Shown here piece after piece: positions 57,401-61,895 of a DNA stretch of 64,000 nucleotides (positions within the stretch are counted from its first letter, which is position 1; every line of letters starts with the position of its first letter). Below the pieces are notes generated by a model. It saw nothing but the letters and a program-made list of their open reading frames with translations, did no database searches and was not told the DNA's origin. This stretch comes from Rhineura floridana (lineage: Eukaryota > Chordata > Lepidosauria > Squamata > Rhineuridae). Made by a program: the position numbers and the translations under genes. The stretch is from positions 187,833,873 through 187,897,872 of the forward strand of contig NC_084482.1 of the NCBI RefSeq assembly GCF_030035675.1, written 5' to 3'.

Positions 57401-57609
57401 GATTTGACCCACCCCAATTCTTTGTTGTTCAGGTCTTTGATTCTTCCGGAGCAGAAGTTTTGGCAACAGTAATTCGCAACTCCCAAGTGCATATGCTGGA
57501 GAAATGTGGACACTTCATATCACTAGAGAGACCCAAGAAATCTGCAAAACTCATCTTGGAATTCTACAATACAGTTTGTGACAAAGCAGAGAGTAAAAAG
57601 GTGGCATAA
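33752..57609 (+). CDS. ABHD6-like monoacylglycerol lipase (8 coding exons, 335 aa)
   Basis: Joined exons 33752-33864, 37102-37258, 41391-41504, 45193-45325, 47665-47822, 51385-51439, 53864-53964 and 57433-57609 give 1008 bases: 335 codons plus TAA. All introns are GT-AG and phases agree. The human ABHD6 family is 337 aa. The N-terminus (about residues 7-36) is hydrophobic, as in the membrane anchor of ABHD6. 'LMLHGFS' (73-79) is the oxyanion region, 'GMSMGG' (144-149) the nucleophile elbow with Ser146, 'WGRDDK' carries Asp276 and 'CGHF' carries His304. Known ABHD6 enzymes hydrolyse 2-arachidonoylglycerol and other monoacylglycerols at membranes. Many conserved positions differ from human ABHD6, so I call it a paralogue or fast-evolving relative and give no symbol. 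The last intron holds a LINE ending 25 nt before exon 8. Confidence 0.9.
33895..34022. mobile_element. hAT-like MITE family W
   Basis: A palindrome: 'tcctccagatattattgga', 'ctcccatcagccccagcc' and 'gttggagtccagcaatatc'. It starts just 31 bases after the exon donor. Confidence 0.7.
34147..34271. mobile_element. hAT-like MITE family W
   Basis: 'attcccatcagccccagct', 'gggaactgtagtccaacag' and the terminal 'ggttccccatccctg'. Confidence 0.7.
34278..34362 (+). mobile_element. L2-like LINE 3' tail
   Basis: 'tcctgctgggaggaaggg', 'gggatataaatc' and ataaataa repeats. Confidence 0.6.
34452..34638. mobile_element. MITE family P, complete short copy
   Basis: Arms 'gtacataccatacatttcaa' and 'ttgaaatgtatggtgtgtac' are reverse complements with few mismatches. 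The centre carries the 'atcctgggaact' block. Confidence 0.75.
34640..34985 (+). mobile_element. hAT-like family X, partial copy
   Basis: Begins tagggatggg directly after the P element. Interior ~30-bp units ('acaaaaatacatatgc', 'cacaaatatgcatat'). Right end not found. Confidence 0.6.
34986..35689. other. Intronic sequence, no feature recognised
   Basis: No exon-like or repeat signal that I can support. Confidence 0.35.
35690..35822. mobile_element. MITE family M1
   Basis: 'ggtggtattcaattgtag', 'agcagacccacagaag' and 'ttgaatacaatccttag'. Confidence 0.65.
35823..36332. other. Intronic sequence, no feature recognised
   Basis: A/T-rich, no supported feature. Confidence 0.35.
36333..36454. mobile_element. 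MITE family M1
   Basis: 'ctactcagattagaccca', 'cagtggatctactctgcg' and 'ggatacaaccc'. Confidence 0.6.
36455..37101. other. Intronic sequence, no feature recognised
   Basis: No supported feature up to the next exon. Confidence 0.35.
37102..37258 (+). CDS. ABHD6-like exon (residues 38-90)
   Basis: Acceptor 'tatacttttag', donor gtaggt. Completes Trp38 and encodes 'GVKVEYIDHEGYRFSYF' and 'PSILMLHGFS', aligned with human 'MQVRYVHHEDYQFCYSF' and 'PSILMLHGFS'. Ends in phase 0 at Lys90. Confidence 0.95.
37283..37600 (+). mobile_element. L2-like LINE C-terminal fragment
   Basis: The frame reads 'TFSVAALWNSLPTDFRHV', the L2-type C-terminal motif, followed by an A/T-rich 3' UTR. Starts about 25 bases after the exon donor. 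Confidence 0.5.
37671..37872. mobile_element. MITE family P, complete
   Basis: Arms 'cttccacaccattcatttaa' and 'tttaaatgtatggtgtgga', with 'cccaggattctttgggggg' inside. Confidence 0.7.
37910..38341 (-). mobile_element. DNA transposon family Y, complete, reverse orientation relative to other copies
   Basis: Ends cagtggtgtagtg and ccactatacccctg. The interior has 'gctactgagaagaatc' and 'gattggctccaatcagc' blocks shared with 38915-39991 and 46270-46659. Non-coding. Confidence 0.6.
38342..38914. other. Intronic sequence, no feature recognised
   Basis: Contains 'ttgtgcaatggaat', also seen near 55400, but no element could be bounded. Confidence 0.3.
38915..39991 (+). mobile_element. DNA transposon family Y split by a solo-LTR fossil
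   Basis: Left end caggggtgtagttg, right end ctactacactgctg. The Y interior is interrupted at 39115-39826 by an LTR flanked by the 5-bp duplication ctaac. Confidence 0.65.
39115..39826 (-). mobile_element. Solo-LTR fossil (LTR retrotransposon or endogenous retrovirus), minus orientation
   Basis: 712 bp bounded by TG and CA and flanked by the 5-bp target duplication ctaac (39110-39114 and 39827-39831). On the minus strand a CCAAT-type box, a TATA-like 'ggtataaatgag' and an AATAAA-type signal appear in LTR order. No internal coding region is attached. The matching flanks suggest a moderately young solo LTR. Confidence 0.7.
39992..40556. other. Intronic sequence; short L2-like tail near 40478
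   Basis: 'atttatatgttgcctttctg' at about 40496 resembles a reversed L2-like 3' end. The rest is unassigned. Confidence 0.3.
40557..41040. mobile_element. MITE family M1 split by a LINE 3' end
   Basis: Left half ('cattcagaatagacctg'-type block, 'cttcaatgggtc') to 40652 and right half ('actctgagtagggttagtg') from 41006. The LINE piece between them is flanked by tctgagta on both sides. Confidence 0.6.
40653..41005 (+). mobile_element. LINE 3' end of the same clade as 55793-57408
   Basis: Encodes 'ILFVCNFYREDCDRLLGPI' and 'FLADFNKSTTETVAKFL', aligning with 'VLFRCSFYHDLR' and 'LLGDFSPQVTFAVAKYT' of the larger copy. Its 3' end 'gtgaccgtatattaataaac' is also alike. Target duplication tctgagta at 40645-40652 and 41006-41013. 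Confidence 0.7.
41041..41390. other. Intronic sequence, no feature recognised
   Basis: No supported feature before the exon at 41391. Confidence 0.35.
41391..41504 (+). CDS. ABHD6-like exon (residues 91-128)
   Basis: Acceptor 'attttcacag', donor gtgagg. Encodes 'LHLVCLDMPGHGKTTR' and ends 'ERIHQ', matching human 'LHLVCVDMPGHEGTTR' and 'KRIHQ'. Exactly 38 codons. Confidence 0.95.
41505..41960. other. Intronic sequence, no feature recognised
   Basis: A/T-rich; a small (TG)n run near 41694. Confidence 0.35.
41962..42040 (-). repeat. 5S rRNA-derived fragment (SINE head or pseudogene)
   Basis: 'ggcagtctcccatccagg', then 'cactgaccag' and 'cctgcttagcttcaagc', match the reverse complement of the 3' half of vertebrate 5S rRNA, which contains the internal promoter. 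The rest of the 5S gene is absent. It is probably part of a SINE rather than a functional 5S gene. Confidence 0.55.
42132..42368 (-). mobile_element. Sauria-type SINE, minus strand
   Basis: 'atttatatcccacctttcc', 'gtgaggtaggttaggctga', 'agtgactggcctgaggtca' and 'cttcatggctgagcagag' are the reverse of the SINE body. A (TGAT)n run and an L2-like tail ('aggagcccagggtggc') are mixed in. Confidence 0.55.
42181..42202. repeat. Microsatellite (TGAT)n
   Basis: Five tgat units. Confidence 0.8.
42420..42479. repeat. Microsatellite (CT)n then (CA)n
   Basis: A short CT run followed by about 24 CA units. Confidence 0.95.
42558..43475 (-). mobile_element. RTE-BovB LINE, 5'-truncated, minus strand
   Basis: On the minus strand: 'YLFNLYAEYIMQKAGL', 'MKIAGRNINNLR', 'LNVKKTKVMTTEDL', 'MYGCESWTVKKVVKRKIKS', 'LRLSYFGHIMRRQDSLEKT' and 'KRGRPNKRWIDSIKEAT', in BovB order. 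The 3' end is at the left ('gccttcaagtcgatttc') with a (GTT)n tail. Two long open stretches remain, but the copy starts after the RT 'YADD' block equivalent, which here reads CADY. Dead. Confidence 0.85.
43476..43694. other. Intronic sequence, no feature recognised
   Basis: Unassigned stretch between the BovB and CR1 pieces. Confidence 0.3.
43695..43907 (+). mobile_element. CR1 (ATGTTCTT type) 3' end
   Basis: 'ctctgaataccagttgctg', 'ctttcctataggcatttgg' and 'gatccagcaaggctcttctc', ending atgttctta. Confidence 0.75.
43985..44495 (+). mobile_element. L2-like LINE 3' end
   Basis: A near-twin of 3140-3886 without the SINE: 'ttatcaggaggtcctttcc', 'ttggaattccttcccctta', a T-rich 3' UTR, then 'gctcctactgggaggaagg' and 'gggatataaattt'. 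Confidence 0.65.
44538..44660. mobile_element. hAT-like MITE family W
   Basis: 'caactcccgtcaacccc', 'ggttaaggataatggg' and 'gttgtagtccaacattg'. Confidence 0.6.
44805..45030 (-). mobile_element. Sauria-type SINE, minus strand
   Basis: 'cccaaggagctcaaggtgg', 'ttatcctcacaacaatc', 'gactggcccgaggtcaccca', then box B 'gatttgaaccctag' and 'ctctaaccactacac'. A good full-length copy, ending 160 bases before the exon at 45193. Confidence 0.75.
45193..45325 (+). CDS. ABHD6-like exon with catalytic Ser (residues 129-173)
   Basis: Acceptor 'tctggtttcag', donor gtgagt. Encodes 'NKKPFHLVGMSMGGMVAGVY'; Ser146 is the nucleophile of the G-x-S-x-G elbow. Human has GTSMGG here, so Thr is replaced by Met beside the nucleophile. 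Ends with the first base of a Gly codon. Confidence 0.95.
45483..45990 (-). mobile_element. L2-like LINE 3' end, minus strand
   Basis: Tail 'atttatttatttatg' on the left. The minus strand reads 'REFRTVGPILWNAFPGELL', the L2 C-terminal motif. Continues right into the 'ggtggcccctgagg' and 'aggaccttgtacat' blocks. Confidence 0.6.
46121..46241. mobile_element. MITE family M1
   Basis: 'ctggtatccaactgag', 'agcagacccattgaaatt' and 'tttcaatggatctactcta'. Confidence 0.65.
46270..46659 (+). mobile_element. DNA transposon family Y, complete
   Basis: Left end cagcggtgtagttg. The interior blocks 'ccactgagaagagtcc' and 'ggagcaatcagagtgaaag' are shared with the other Y copies. Right end near 'cttcactactatgcagg'. 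Confidence 0.6.
46990..47060. mobile_element. hAT-like MITE family W, fragment
   Basis: 'ggtggccctctgatgtttt' and 'caatgatcagggata'. Confidence 0.45.
47274..47391. mobile_element. Palindromic hAT MITE with perfect 8-bp target duplication
   Basis: 118 bp. Ends cagagcttggaaaagtta and its near-exact reverse complement. The centre carries 'aactacaactcccatcag' and its complement. Flanked by acccttct on both sides (47266-47273 and 47392-47399). Confidence 0.9.
47665..47822 (+). CDS. ABHD6-like exon (residues 173-225)
   Basis: Acceptor 'caaactcttag', donor gtgaag. Encodes 'GLKYPTENQFFKHLKELV', aligned with human 'GLQYSTDNQFVQRLKEL', then the variable lid-like region. 158 bases; phase fits the neighbours. 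Confidence 0.95.
48002..48100 (+). mobile_element. Family V element
   Basis: 'gtgaggtgcctgtactc', 'tgataaaaatgctgtggg' and 'tgaggtgccagtactc'. The last repeats the first block. Confidence 0.5.
48120..48880 (+). mobile_element. CR1 (ATGTTCTT type) 3' fragment split by an unassigned insert
   Basis: 'aaactatggaatttgcttcc' and 'aatggctttaagag' at 48126-48197 match the end of CR1 ORF2. The 3' UTR resumes at about 48640 ('gctgctagccacaatggc', 'gcatctggttggtcactgtg'). About 440 bp of unrelated sequence separates them. Confidence 0.65.
48198..48639. other. Unassigned ~440-bp insert within a CR1 fragment
   Basis: Contains two CCAAT-type motifs ('cccattggctc', 'gagccaatcagc'), 'cctataagtatg' and later 'ccaataaag'. 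The arrangement resembles a small promoter and polyadenylation unit. No terminal repeats or coding sequence identified. Confidence 0.35.
48881..49640. other. Intronic sequence, no feature recognised
   Basis: No supported feature. Confidence 0.35.
49680..49770. repeat. Imperfect palindrome
   Basis: 'ctgggatattgtggaaaatt' and 'aaaatggcagc' face 'gctgccgttttaatttccc' and 'acaatctcccag'. The arms are about 33 bp with a ~15-base loop. Probably the core of a short MITE. Confidence 0.6.
50297..50603. mobile_element. MITE family P, complete
   Basis: Arms 'gcaccatacatttaaaac' and 'gctttaaagttatagtgc', 'tcctgggaactgtagtttg' and 'aaactacagctcccaggat'. Confidence 0.75.
50940..51140 (+). mobile_element. 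L2-like LINE 3' UTR and tail
   Basis: T-rich 3' region, then 'tttgctgccctgggctcc', 'gctgggaggaaggatggg' and aaataaataaat. Confidence 0.65.
51385..51439 (+). CDS. ABHD6-like short exon (residues 226-243)
   Basis: Acceptor 'ttcaacccatag', donor gtaagt. Only 55 bases: 'ILKGYLDDRSPHKMFFIT' plus one base, aligned with human 'ILQGLVDVRIPHNNFY'. Too short to be found by frame length alone; supported by splice sites, phase and alignment. Confidence 0.85.
51669..51882 (-). mobile_element. tRNA-derived SINE with CR1-type tail, minus strand
   Basis: 'ggaagctgccttatccc' on the left is the reversed 3' end. 'ctagggtttcagactgagg' and 'taccactgagctata' lead to the reversed tRNA-like head. Confidence 0.65.
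51971..52097. mobile_element. hAT-like MITE family W
   Basis: 'gactcccgtcatccttgacc', 'ccatgctggctggggttg' and 'caacaatgtctgcaagg'. Confidence 0.65.
52197..52952. mobile_element. MITE family P split by family S
   Basis: Left arm 'cacactatgcatataaaa' with 'atcctgggaactgtagttt'; right arm 'aaactacagctcccagg' with 'aaatgtatggtgtgga'. The S element in the middle duplicated gttcccag. Confidence 0.75.
52292..52866 (+). mobile_element. hAT-like family S, complete, with 8-bp target duplication
   Basis: 575 bp, ends cagggccggctcc and (reverse complement) caagaccggttct. Flanked by gttcccag at 52284-52291 and 52867-52874. Contains inverted 'ccatcaaccaagatggc' segments, so it can fold on itself. Non-coding. 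Confidence 0.8.
53450..53540. mobile_element. MITE family M2, old copy
   Basis: 'aatgagttccactcaattc', 'agtggcactcgcttcag' and 'ggttaggattacagc'. Confidence 0.45.
53605..53665 (+). mobile_element. L2-like LINE 3' tail
   Basis: 'ccgccctaggctcctttgg', 'ggaaggacaagatagaaa' and a taataa end. Confidence 0.45.
53864..53964 (+). CDS. ABHD6-like exon with catalytic Asp (residues 244-277)
   Basis: Acceptor 'ccttattggaaaag', donor gtaagt. Encodes 'SRYSLHDNMNKIKAPTQII' and 'WGRDDK', aligned with human 'SRYSLHQNMDKIKVPTQII' and 'WGKQDQ'. The acceptor choice is fixed by phase and alignment. Confidence 0.92.
53995..54035. repeat. G/A-rich low-complexity run
   Basis: Repeated gggggggaga and gggaga units directly downstream of the exon donor at 53964. 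Confidence 0.85.
54100..54552 (+). mobile_element. CR1 LINE (ATTCTATG type) 3' end
   Basis: 'ETKPSEERLKELGIFSLEK' in frame near 54150-54210. The 3' UTR runs to 'ccaactctatgattctatga', the CR1 terminal repeat. Contains a run of about 15 G at 54359-54373. Confidence 0.8.
54800..54925. mobile_element. MITE family M1
   Basis: 'gctgcatccaactaag', 'agtagacccactgaaat' and 'ggactaccattggagacaa'. Confidence 0.65.
55080..55205 (+). mobile_element. LINE-like 3' tail (L2 group?)
   Basis: 'atttgtaagtcactttgaga' and 'gtgtaaaaaagcttaaataa' resemble the end of L2-type elements. Weak. Confidence 0.3.
55206..55704. other. Intronic sequence, no feature recognised
   Basis: No supported feature before the microsatellite. 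Confidence 0.35.
55705..55784. repeat. Alternating purine-pyrimidine tract (CG)n/(CA)n
   Basis: About 80 bp of unbroken CG and CA dinucleotides, the kind of sequence known to favour Z-DNA. Ends at the LINE insertion site. Confidence 0.9.
55824..57290 (+). CDS. LINE reverse transcriptase (partial ORF2, 488 codons)
   Basis: Begins inside RT block A with 'AFIDLKSAFD' (residues 4-13), so the first RT blocks and any endonuclease are missing through 5' truncation. 'FKGLKQGCILVPLLFN' (63-78) is the block B region and 'YADD' (108-111) the catalytic site. 'KTKVLVF' (144-150) and 'FRYLGIVF' (172-179) are the thumb-side blocks. A Cys-x-Cys-x9-His-x4-Cys motif (413-430) resembles the zinc knuckle found after RT in I, R1 and R2-type LINEs. 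No premature stops, so insertion was recent. It cannot be a complete transposition protein. The frame starts at a Met inside the element, not a true start. Confidence 0.75.
   Translation: MYTAFIDLKSAFDLISRTRLWEKLSDLNIDRRLLLLIQGLSANTYLQICCNNMGHLTNPIPTFKGLKQGCILVPLLFNIYINAVVESLAPTSSHSPKLAGASRFCLLYADDITLLSLTPIGLKRLLRAFASFCLKEELVINYEKTKVLVFTRRRIHHVWRINNYSIDQVKSFRYLGIVFQAIGSQQMHFKYSLLNAKQTTKALLSFFYNKGGQLVPPIIKVFVAKVIPQLLYGAQLFISENISSLESIQNSFLRAILGVPSCVPSFILRLEVGLQSIESLVWKMKILLWLKLLFNPNGLAPHVLLDSFHSPWVKSVLDKISKLGFSLPIILQIGLDSTSTAIKQRINDNDFQHHLMQIRNQRHNPKFFTLMIYLSTLELPKYRRAFTLVRLNILPSALLMGRYNKTPYSERLCPCGADEIETNEHVLFRCSFYHDLRQQILVPILKSLPVRSERFYPDYLLGDFSPQVTFAVAKYTSAAIHWRKLCVK
57390..57395 (+). promoter_or_regulatory. 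LINE-borne AATAAA signal in sense to the gene
   Basis: AATAAA lies 38 bases before the exon 8 start. It probably serves as the LINE's own polyadenylation signal and could compete with splicing of the host transcript. Confidence 0.45.
57403..57408 (+). promoter_or_regulatory. Candidate branch point at the LINE tail
   Basis: tttgac fits the YTNAY branch consensus with the A at 57407, 26 bases before the exon. It is formed by the LINE tail. Inferred, not proven. Confidence 0.4.
57433..57609 (+). CDS. ABHD6-like last coding exon with catalytic His (residues 278-335)
   Basis: Acceptor 'ttctttgttgttcag'. Encodes 'VFDSSGAEVLATVIRNSQV', 'LEKCGHFISLERPKKSAKL' and ends KKVA before TAA. His304 is the third triad residue. 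The upstream LINE ends 25 nt before the exon. A possible polyadenylation signal, attaaa, is at 57726-57731. Confidence 0.93.
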   Translation, partial: VFDSSGAEVLATVIRNSQVHMLEKCGHFISLERPKKSAKLILEFYNTVCDKAESKKVA

Positions 57610-57745
57610 CCCTTGCTAAGGAGTCCAGCAGTTGGAGTATTTAAAGGGACTTTCTACTCTTGAACGAAAAACATGGAAATGATATTGTAGATGTCTGTGT
57701 GGCTTCCCCCATTTGTTACAAAACAATTAAAAATTTGGTTCTACT
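57610..57745 (+). other. ABHD6-like 3' UTR with possible polyadenylation signal
   Basis: Follows the TAA. The first signal-like hexamer is attaaa at 57726-57731, about 120 bases downstream. The true 3' end could be further on. Confidence 0.35.
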
Positions 57746-57869
57746 CCACTTTTCATCCCTAGATTGACCTTAGGGATTTCTGAATTGTTCAAGATGATTT
57801 GTTCCCTTCTGCATATTGTACCTTGGAATTAGCTTGTCCTGATGAAATAAGCTACATGTGTAAGATTTG

Positions 57870-57945
57870 TAGCACAATCCTATATATGTCTATTTAGAAG
57901 TCCTATTGAGTTCACTGGGCTTAATCCCATATAAGTGTTACTGCA
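57870..57945. mobile_element. MITE family M2
   Basis: 'gcacaatcctatatatgtc', 'agtcctattgagttcac' and 'gcttaatcccatataag'. Confidence 0.6.
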
Positions 57946-58047
57946 AGGGCCAGGAACCTAAGTCCTCCAGATGCTGAACTCCAACTCCCATCAGCATGGC
58001 CAGTGGTTAGGGATGATGGGAGTTGGCCACAGGTTCCCCATGCCCAT
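57946..58047. mobile_element. hAT-like MITE family W
   Basis: 'agtcctccagatgctga', 'aactcccatcagcatggcc', 'ggatgatgggagttggcc' and 'aggttccccatgcc'. Confidence 0.7.
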
Positions 58048-58449
58048 ATTACAGCCTCCAATTTTAAAACTGAATTGTCTCATTTAATGGAAAATGCTGT
58101 GTGTTTTTACTTGATGCCTGTAATTCCCCCTTCCCGAATTTCAAAAGTTGGCCACACCTCAGATTTTTACTCCTCCAGGTCACTGAAATGGACAATCTGC
58201 CAAATGTGTCTCATCTCAACATCCAGTACATGCATATTTAAGACAAAACCTGGACCATTTACGTTAGGCTGCTTCCCAGATTCAGCGGAGCTGGTGGTGC
58301 TGGAAGGACAGATCACTTGTCTTTACATCCAATACTCAATCTGTCACCAAATCCTTATTCAGTCACTTTTCATAATACATTGCAAAAATAACAGGGCTGC
58401 TATTTCTCTCCATCCCTTCAACTAAAACTCTGTTCATCTCCTGTCTTGT
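58048..58449. other. No feature recognised
   Basis: A 140-codon open stretch (58003-58425) starts inside the W element and has no recognisable domain; not treated as a gene. Confidence 0.35.
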
Positions 58450-59100
58450 CTATTGGCATTCCTTGTCATATCTCAGTCCTTTCACCTCTTAACCAAACTG
58501 AGCTTCCAAAAAAATTCATTTCTCCATACTGATAGCCTGACACCCCTCCACAAATCCTTACAAGCCCACCATTTCACATTAAAAGCAGTCCATGCTTCAC
58601 AAATTGGACTCTTTCTGCTCTTTTATTTACCATTATTTCTCTACTTCTAATACTCACTTACTTTTCCATCACCCTAAGATTGCTCAGAAGTCTGCCATCT
58701 CTAAAATGGCTTTGCTCATTCAGTTGTAGTGCCCCCATTTCTGGGATACCCTCCTGGATCACTCGCGTAGTGCAATCTCTCCTTTCAAATCCCCTCCAAA
58801 ATGTACCTTTTCCATAAAGCTTGTCTTTTATTGTCTCTTAGTCCATGTCCTCAGGGGAAATGGAGCTTTACAGTGCAAGCCTCTCCATGCTTACTCAAAA
58901 GCAAGTTCAACTGTTTTCAATGGAGTTTACTCCCAAGTGTTTACCGGATTATAGCTTGTCGATGTAACCACATTTGTTCACATCCTCAGTTGCCCTTTCC
59001 TCCCTGTGTCATTCCTCCATTGTTACAATTTAGATTGTAAGCTTATTTGGGCAGGGACCTTTCTCTTTTGCTTACGTTGCTCTGCAAAGCACAGTGCAGA
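58450..59100 (+). mobile_element. Old LINE 3' remnant (CR1/L3 group?) with M2 insertion
   Basis: 'tttcaaatcccctccaaaat' and 'agattgtaagcttatttggg', then 'cagggacctttctctttt', resemble the decayed end of an ancient CR1/L3-type LINE. An M2 copy lies at about 58870-58965. Family call is tentative. Confidence 0.4.
58870..58965. mobile_element. MITE family M2
   Basis: 'atgcttactcaaaagcaag', 'tcaatggagtttactccc' and 'ggattatagc'. Confidence 0.55.
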
Positions 59101-59235
59101 GCAGTGTTTGGCAACCTTGTGCCCTCCAGATGCTTTGTACCACAATTCCCATCAGCCCCAACCAACATGTGCCAGCTGGAGCTGATGGAAGTTGTGGTCT
59201 AAAACATCTGGAGGACACAAGGTTGGCAAAGGCTG
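59101..59235. mobile_element. hAT-like MITE family W, complete palindrome
   Basis: 'tgtttggcaaccttgtgcc' faces 'cacaaggttggcaaagg'; the centre is 'attcccatcagccccaacc'. Confidence 0.75.
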
Positions 59236-60104
59236 ATGCAGCGATGGCATTAAATAATGGTAATTGAGCATGAGGATGCTGCATAGAGAAAGATGGGCTA
59301 CAGGGCTTGCCATGACTCAGAATTATTTGTTTCTCTCGCTATGTGTGATGAACATGCCCATTACCACTAGCACAGAGAGGGGGGCATTAGATCTTGAGGT
59401 TTAGCATCAAGCTTTAAGTCCAAAATGTGTGCTTCTCCTTTTTAGGATTGTTGGTTCATCTCTCAGCTCTTTGAATACTTAGCAGGAAGAACAGCATAGA
59501 TGGCAGGACATTATCAAAAGAAATTCCTTATTAAAACATTGTGAAAGGGACCTTCTTCACCATCTCTGGAGACATTTTTGCCCTGCTGTTCCAAGAATAT
59601 GAAAGCTGCAAAGTAATTATGTCAGTGTTATTCTTACGGGGCTTCAAGGGACTTGGTTAAATAGAGATTTCTTGTACAAATAATGCTGATTATCCTGGAA
59701 ATTATGGTTCAACATTAATAAACTGAACTGAGCATGACTGGCTGAAATGATTAAAGAATGCTTCATCAGGAAAATGCACACAGAGTCCTTCAACTTTAGC
59801 GCTTACCTTTATTTCCCAATCAAAGCTGAAGTGGGCAGCTAACAGTGTTAACATTTTTCTCCAGCTTTACTGAACATTCCCAAGAAATTATGCAAGTCAC
59901 ATGAAACAATTGCCATGTTAATAATAATAAAAAAGAGTGATATGGAGGTATGATAGAGGCTTATTAAACTTTGCAGAGAGGACAGGTATACACACTTTTC
60001 TCCTGCTCATATAAATGCTACAGCTTTGGCTCTCCAAATGGTTGATTGGCATTAGGCTCAGGACAGCTATAAGTACTACTTTATGCTAAGCATAAAAAAA
60101 AAAC
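59236..60104. other. Repeat-poor sequence, no feature recognised
   Basis: No repeat family or coding frame seen. Confidence 0.35.
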
Positions 60105-60360
60105 CCTGATGGAACTCACTACCACAAGATGCAGCTACTAACTTAGATGGCTTTTAGAAAAGAATTAGATAAATGTATGGAGCATGAAGTCCATCAACAG
60201 CTATCAGTAGCTATTAGGTAGGATAACTAAATGGACCATCCATGTATATAAGAAATATTATACTTCTGAACACCAAGTACTAGGACAACCAGAGAAATGG
60301 CTAATTACCCTCATGCCCTGCTTTTAAGCTGGGCACAGTTAGAAAAGCACTGCAGGACAA
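60105..60360 (+). mobile_element. CR1 (ATGTTCTT type) old fragment
   Basis: 'tgatggaactcactaccaca', 'agatgcagctactaact' and 'gatggcttttagaaaag' follow the end of CR1 ORF2 and its 3' UTR, strongly decayed. Confidence 0.6.
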
Positions 60361-61797
60361 AATGGGCATTTTTTCCTGAACCTGCAGGCAATTCTTGTGC
60401 TTGAATGGAGATAATGGCTTTATAAGCTGCTACTAGTGCTGTATGTCTGCCACAGTACCATGAGTGCAGAATTCCATTTCTTGAGGATCTCGGTTTTCAT
60501 TTGTTAAACGTTCCTAGACCTTATGGCTGTAAATATATTGTTGAAAGCTGAAGATTTGTAGATGGCAGGGTTGTTGCTACATGGCTCCATGTCCCTCCCT
60601 TGACTAGCAAAACCAGAATTATATAAAATGAGAACATGCAAATTTATACAATTTATGCGGGTCTCAGAACTGAATTCTTTTGTCACAGGTAATTTTGGTG
60701 ATTTTTTTCCCACGACAGCATACAGACACACACCCCGATTAGAACATTCTCTAACAAGAAGTCCCTTTTCTCCAGAGAAACACTCAATTCAGCCAAAACC
60801 CAGCCCTGTCAAACAGACCCAAAATAAAATAGGCTACAAGGGCTTATTACTTGTAGTGCACTTTCCCCTACATACTCCTACCTGGTGGAACAAAGGTTGC
60901 TACATTTACCAACATGTGTCTGTAACACTGGGCTCCTGGTCCTCCATTTGTTTTGTATAGAGCTGTTTAAGGGCAACAGTAAAATATTTTAAAGTGAATT
61001 CTAAATGCAGCTCAAGTGCCAAGCCAGAGCTCAAACAAATTAAGGTAAGAATTGCTTTAGTGTAATAAGAACCATATAGATCATCCTTCACAGAGGTGAA
61101 GGTAATTTCCTTTTCATTCAGCTCTGTTCTCCTTATAACAATAAGCCTTAAAGCCTTGATAAGCTCAGCTTCAAAGCTCCTGAACTGCACAACAATTGCA
61201 CTATAAAAGCAGTGCTGGCAGGCATTGGAGTGACCCTGAGATTTGATGCAAAGCACTGAAGATTGTCATGGGGTGTGGGGCTTCCAGTGACCTAGGTGAG
61301 TTGGTGTGGTAGGGTGGGAAGAGAGAGGGAGGGTTCACAACATACAGCAACAGAGAAATTCTGAACAGCAATCCAGCCTTGATGACAAATGTACGCTATG
61401 AGCTTTTGAGGAGAGTAATGGTGTTCAAGAAAGTAAGGGACAAATGCATGACAACTAGCTGGCATGGGCAGGCCTTCTTATTATGCTTAGGGATGTGATG
61501 AATCAATCCTTGGACTTAGGATAGAAGCCAGGAGAAACTTGCCGGGAGTTAGACAATTAATTTCTCCTTGACTGTAGGAGACAAGGTAATCTAATGACCT
61601 GCACAGATCAGCTTTGTTTGATCTAGTGTAAGGCATGCAGTTTTCTTTTTCTTTTTTAACCTTGCACAGGTTAAGTTAGCACCAGGGGCACATCTTCAAC
61701 AGCACAATCCTTATTGTCTACCCTAGCAGGGCAAATTGTGCTTGATCAAGACTCCTGTACACAGTTAATTTTACCTGCTGAGTCTGGTTCAGAAATT
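60361..61797. other. Repeat-poor sequence, no feature recognised
   Basis: Frames of 110-116 codons on both strands (60628-60960, 60906-61256) show no domain, and I do not treat them as genes. Confidence 0.35.
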
Positions 61798-61895
61798 AAG
61801 GCTGCAATCTAATACTGTACATGTCTACTCAGGCATAAGCATGGGTTCAGTGGGACTTATTGCCAGGTAAGTATGTATTGGATTGCAATCTTAGT
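61798..61895. mobile_element. MITE family M2, complete palindrome
   Basis: 'aaggctgcaatctaatac' faces 'gtattggattgcaatctt'; the centre is 'ttcagtgggacttattgcc'. Confidence 0.75.

Larger units (their letters stand above)
55793..57408 (+). mobile_element. Young 5'-truncated LINE in the last intron, sense to the gene
   Basis: A 1616-bp LINE piece with a 488-codon open frame, a short 3' UTR and a gatttgatttga-type tail. Flanked by ccacccc at 55786-55792 and 57409-57415, a plausible 7-bp target duplication. Same clade as 40653-41005. Its clade is not certain: the C-terminal zinc-knuckle-like motif excludes CR1, L2 and BovB patterns seen elsewhere here. Confidence 0.8.

Noticed and set aside
58003-58425. 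140-codon open frame downstream of the gene
   Set aside because: Starts inside a MITE, unremarkable composition, no domain.
60906-61256. 116-codon minus-strand frame
   Set aside because: No domain, no start context and overlapping frames on the other strand; likely chance.
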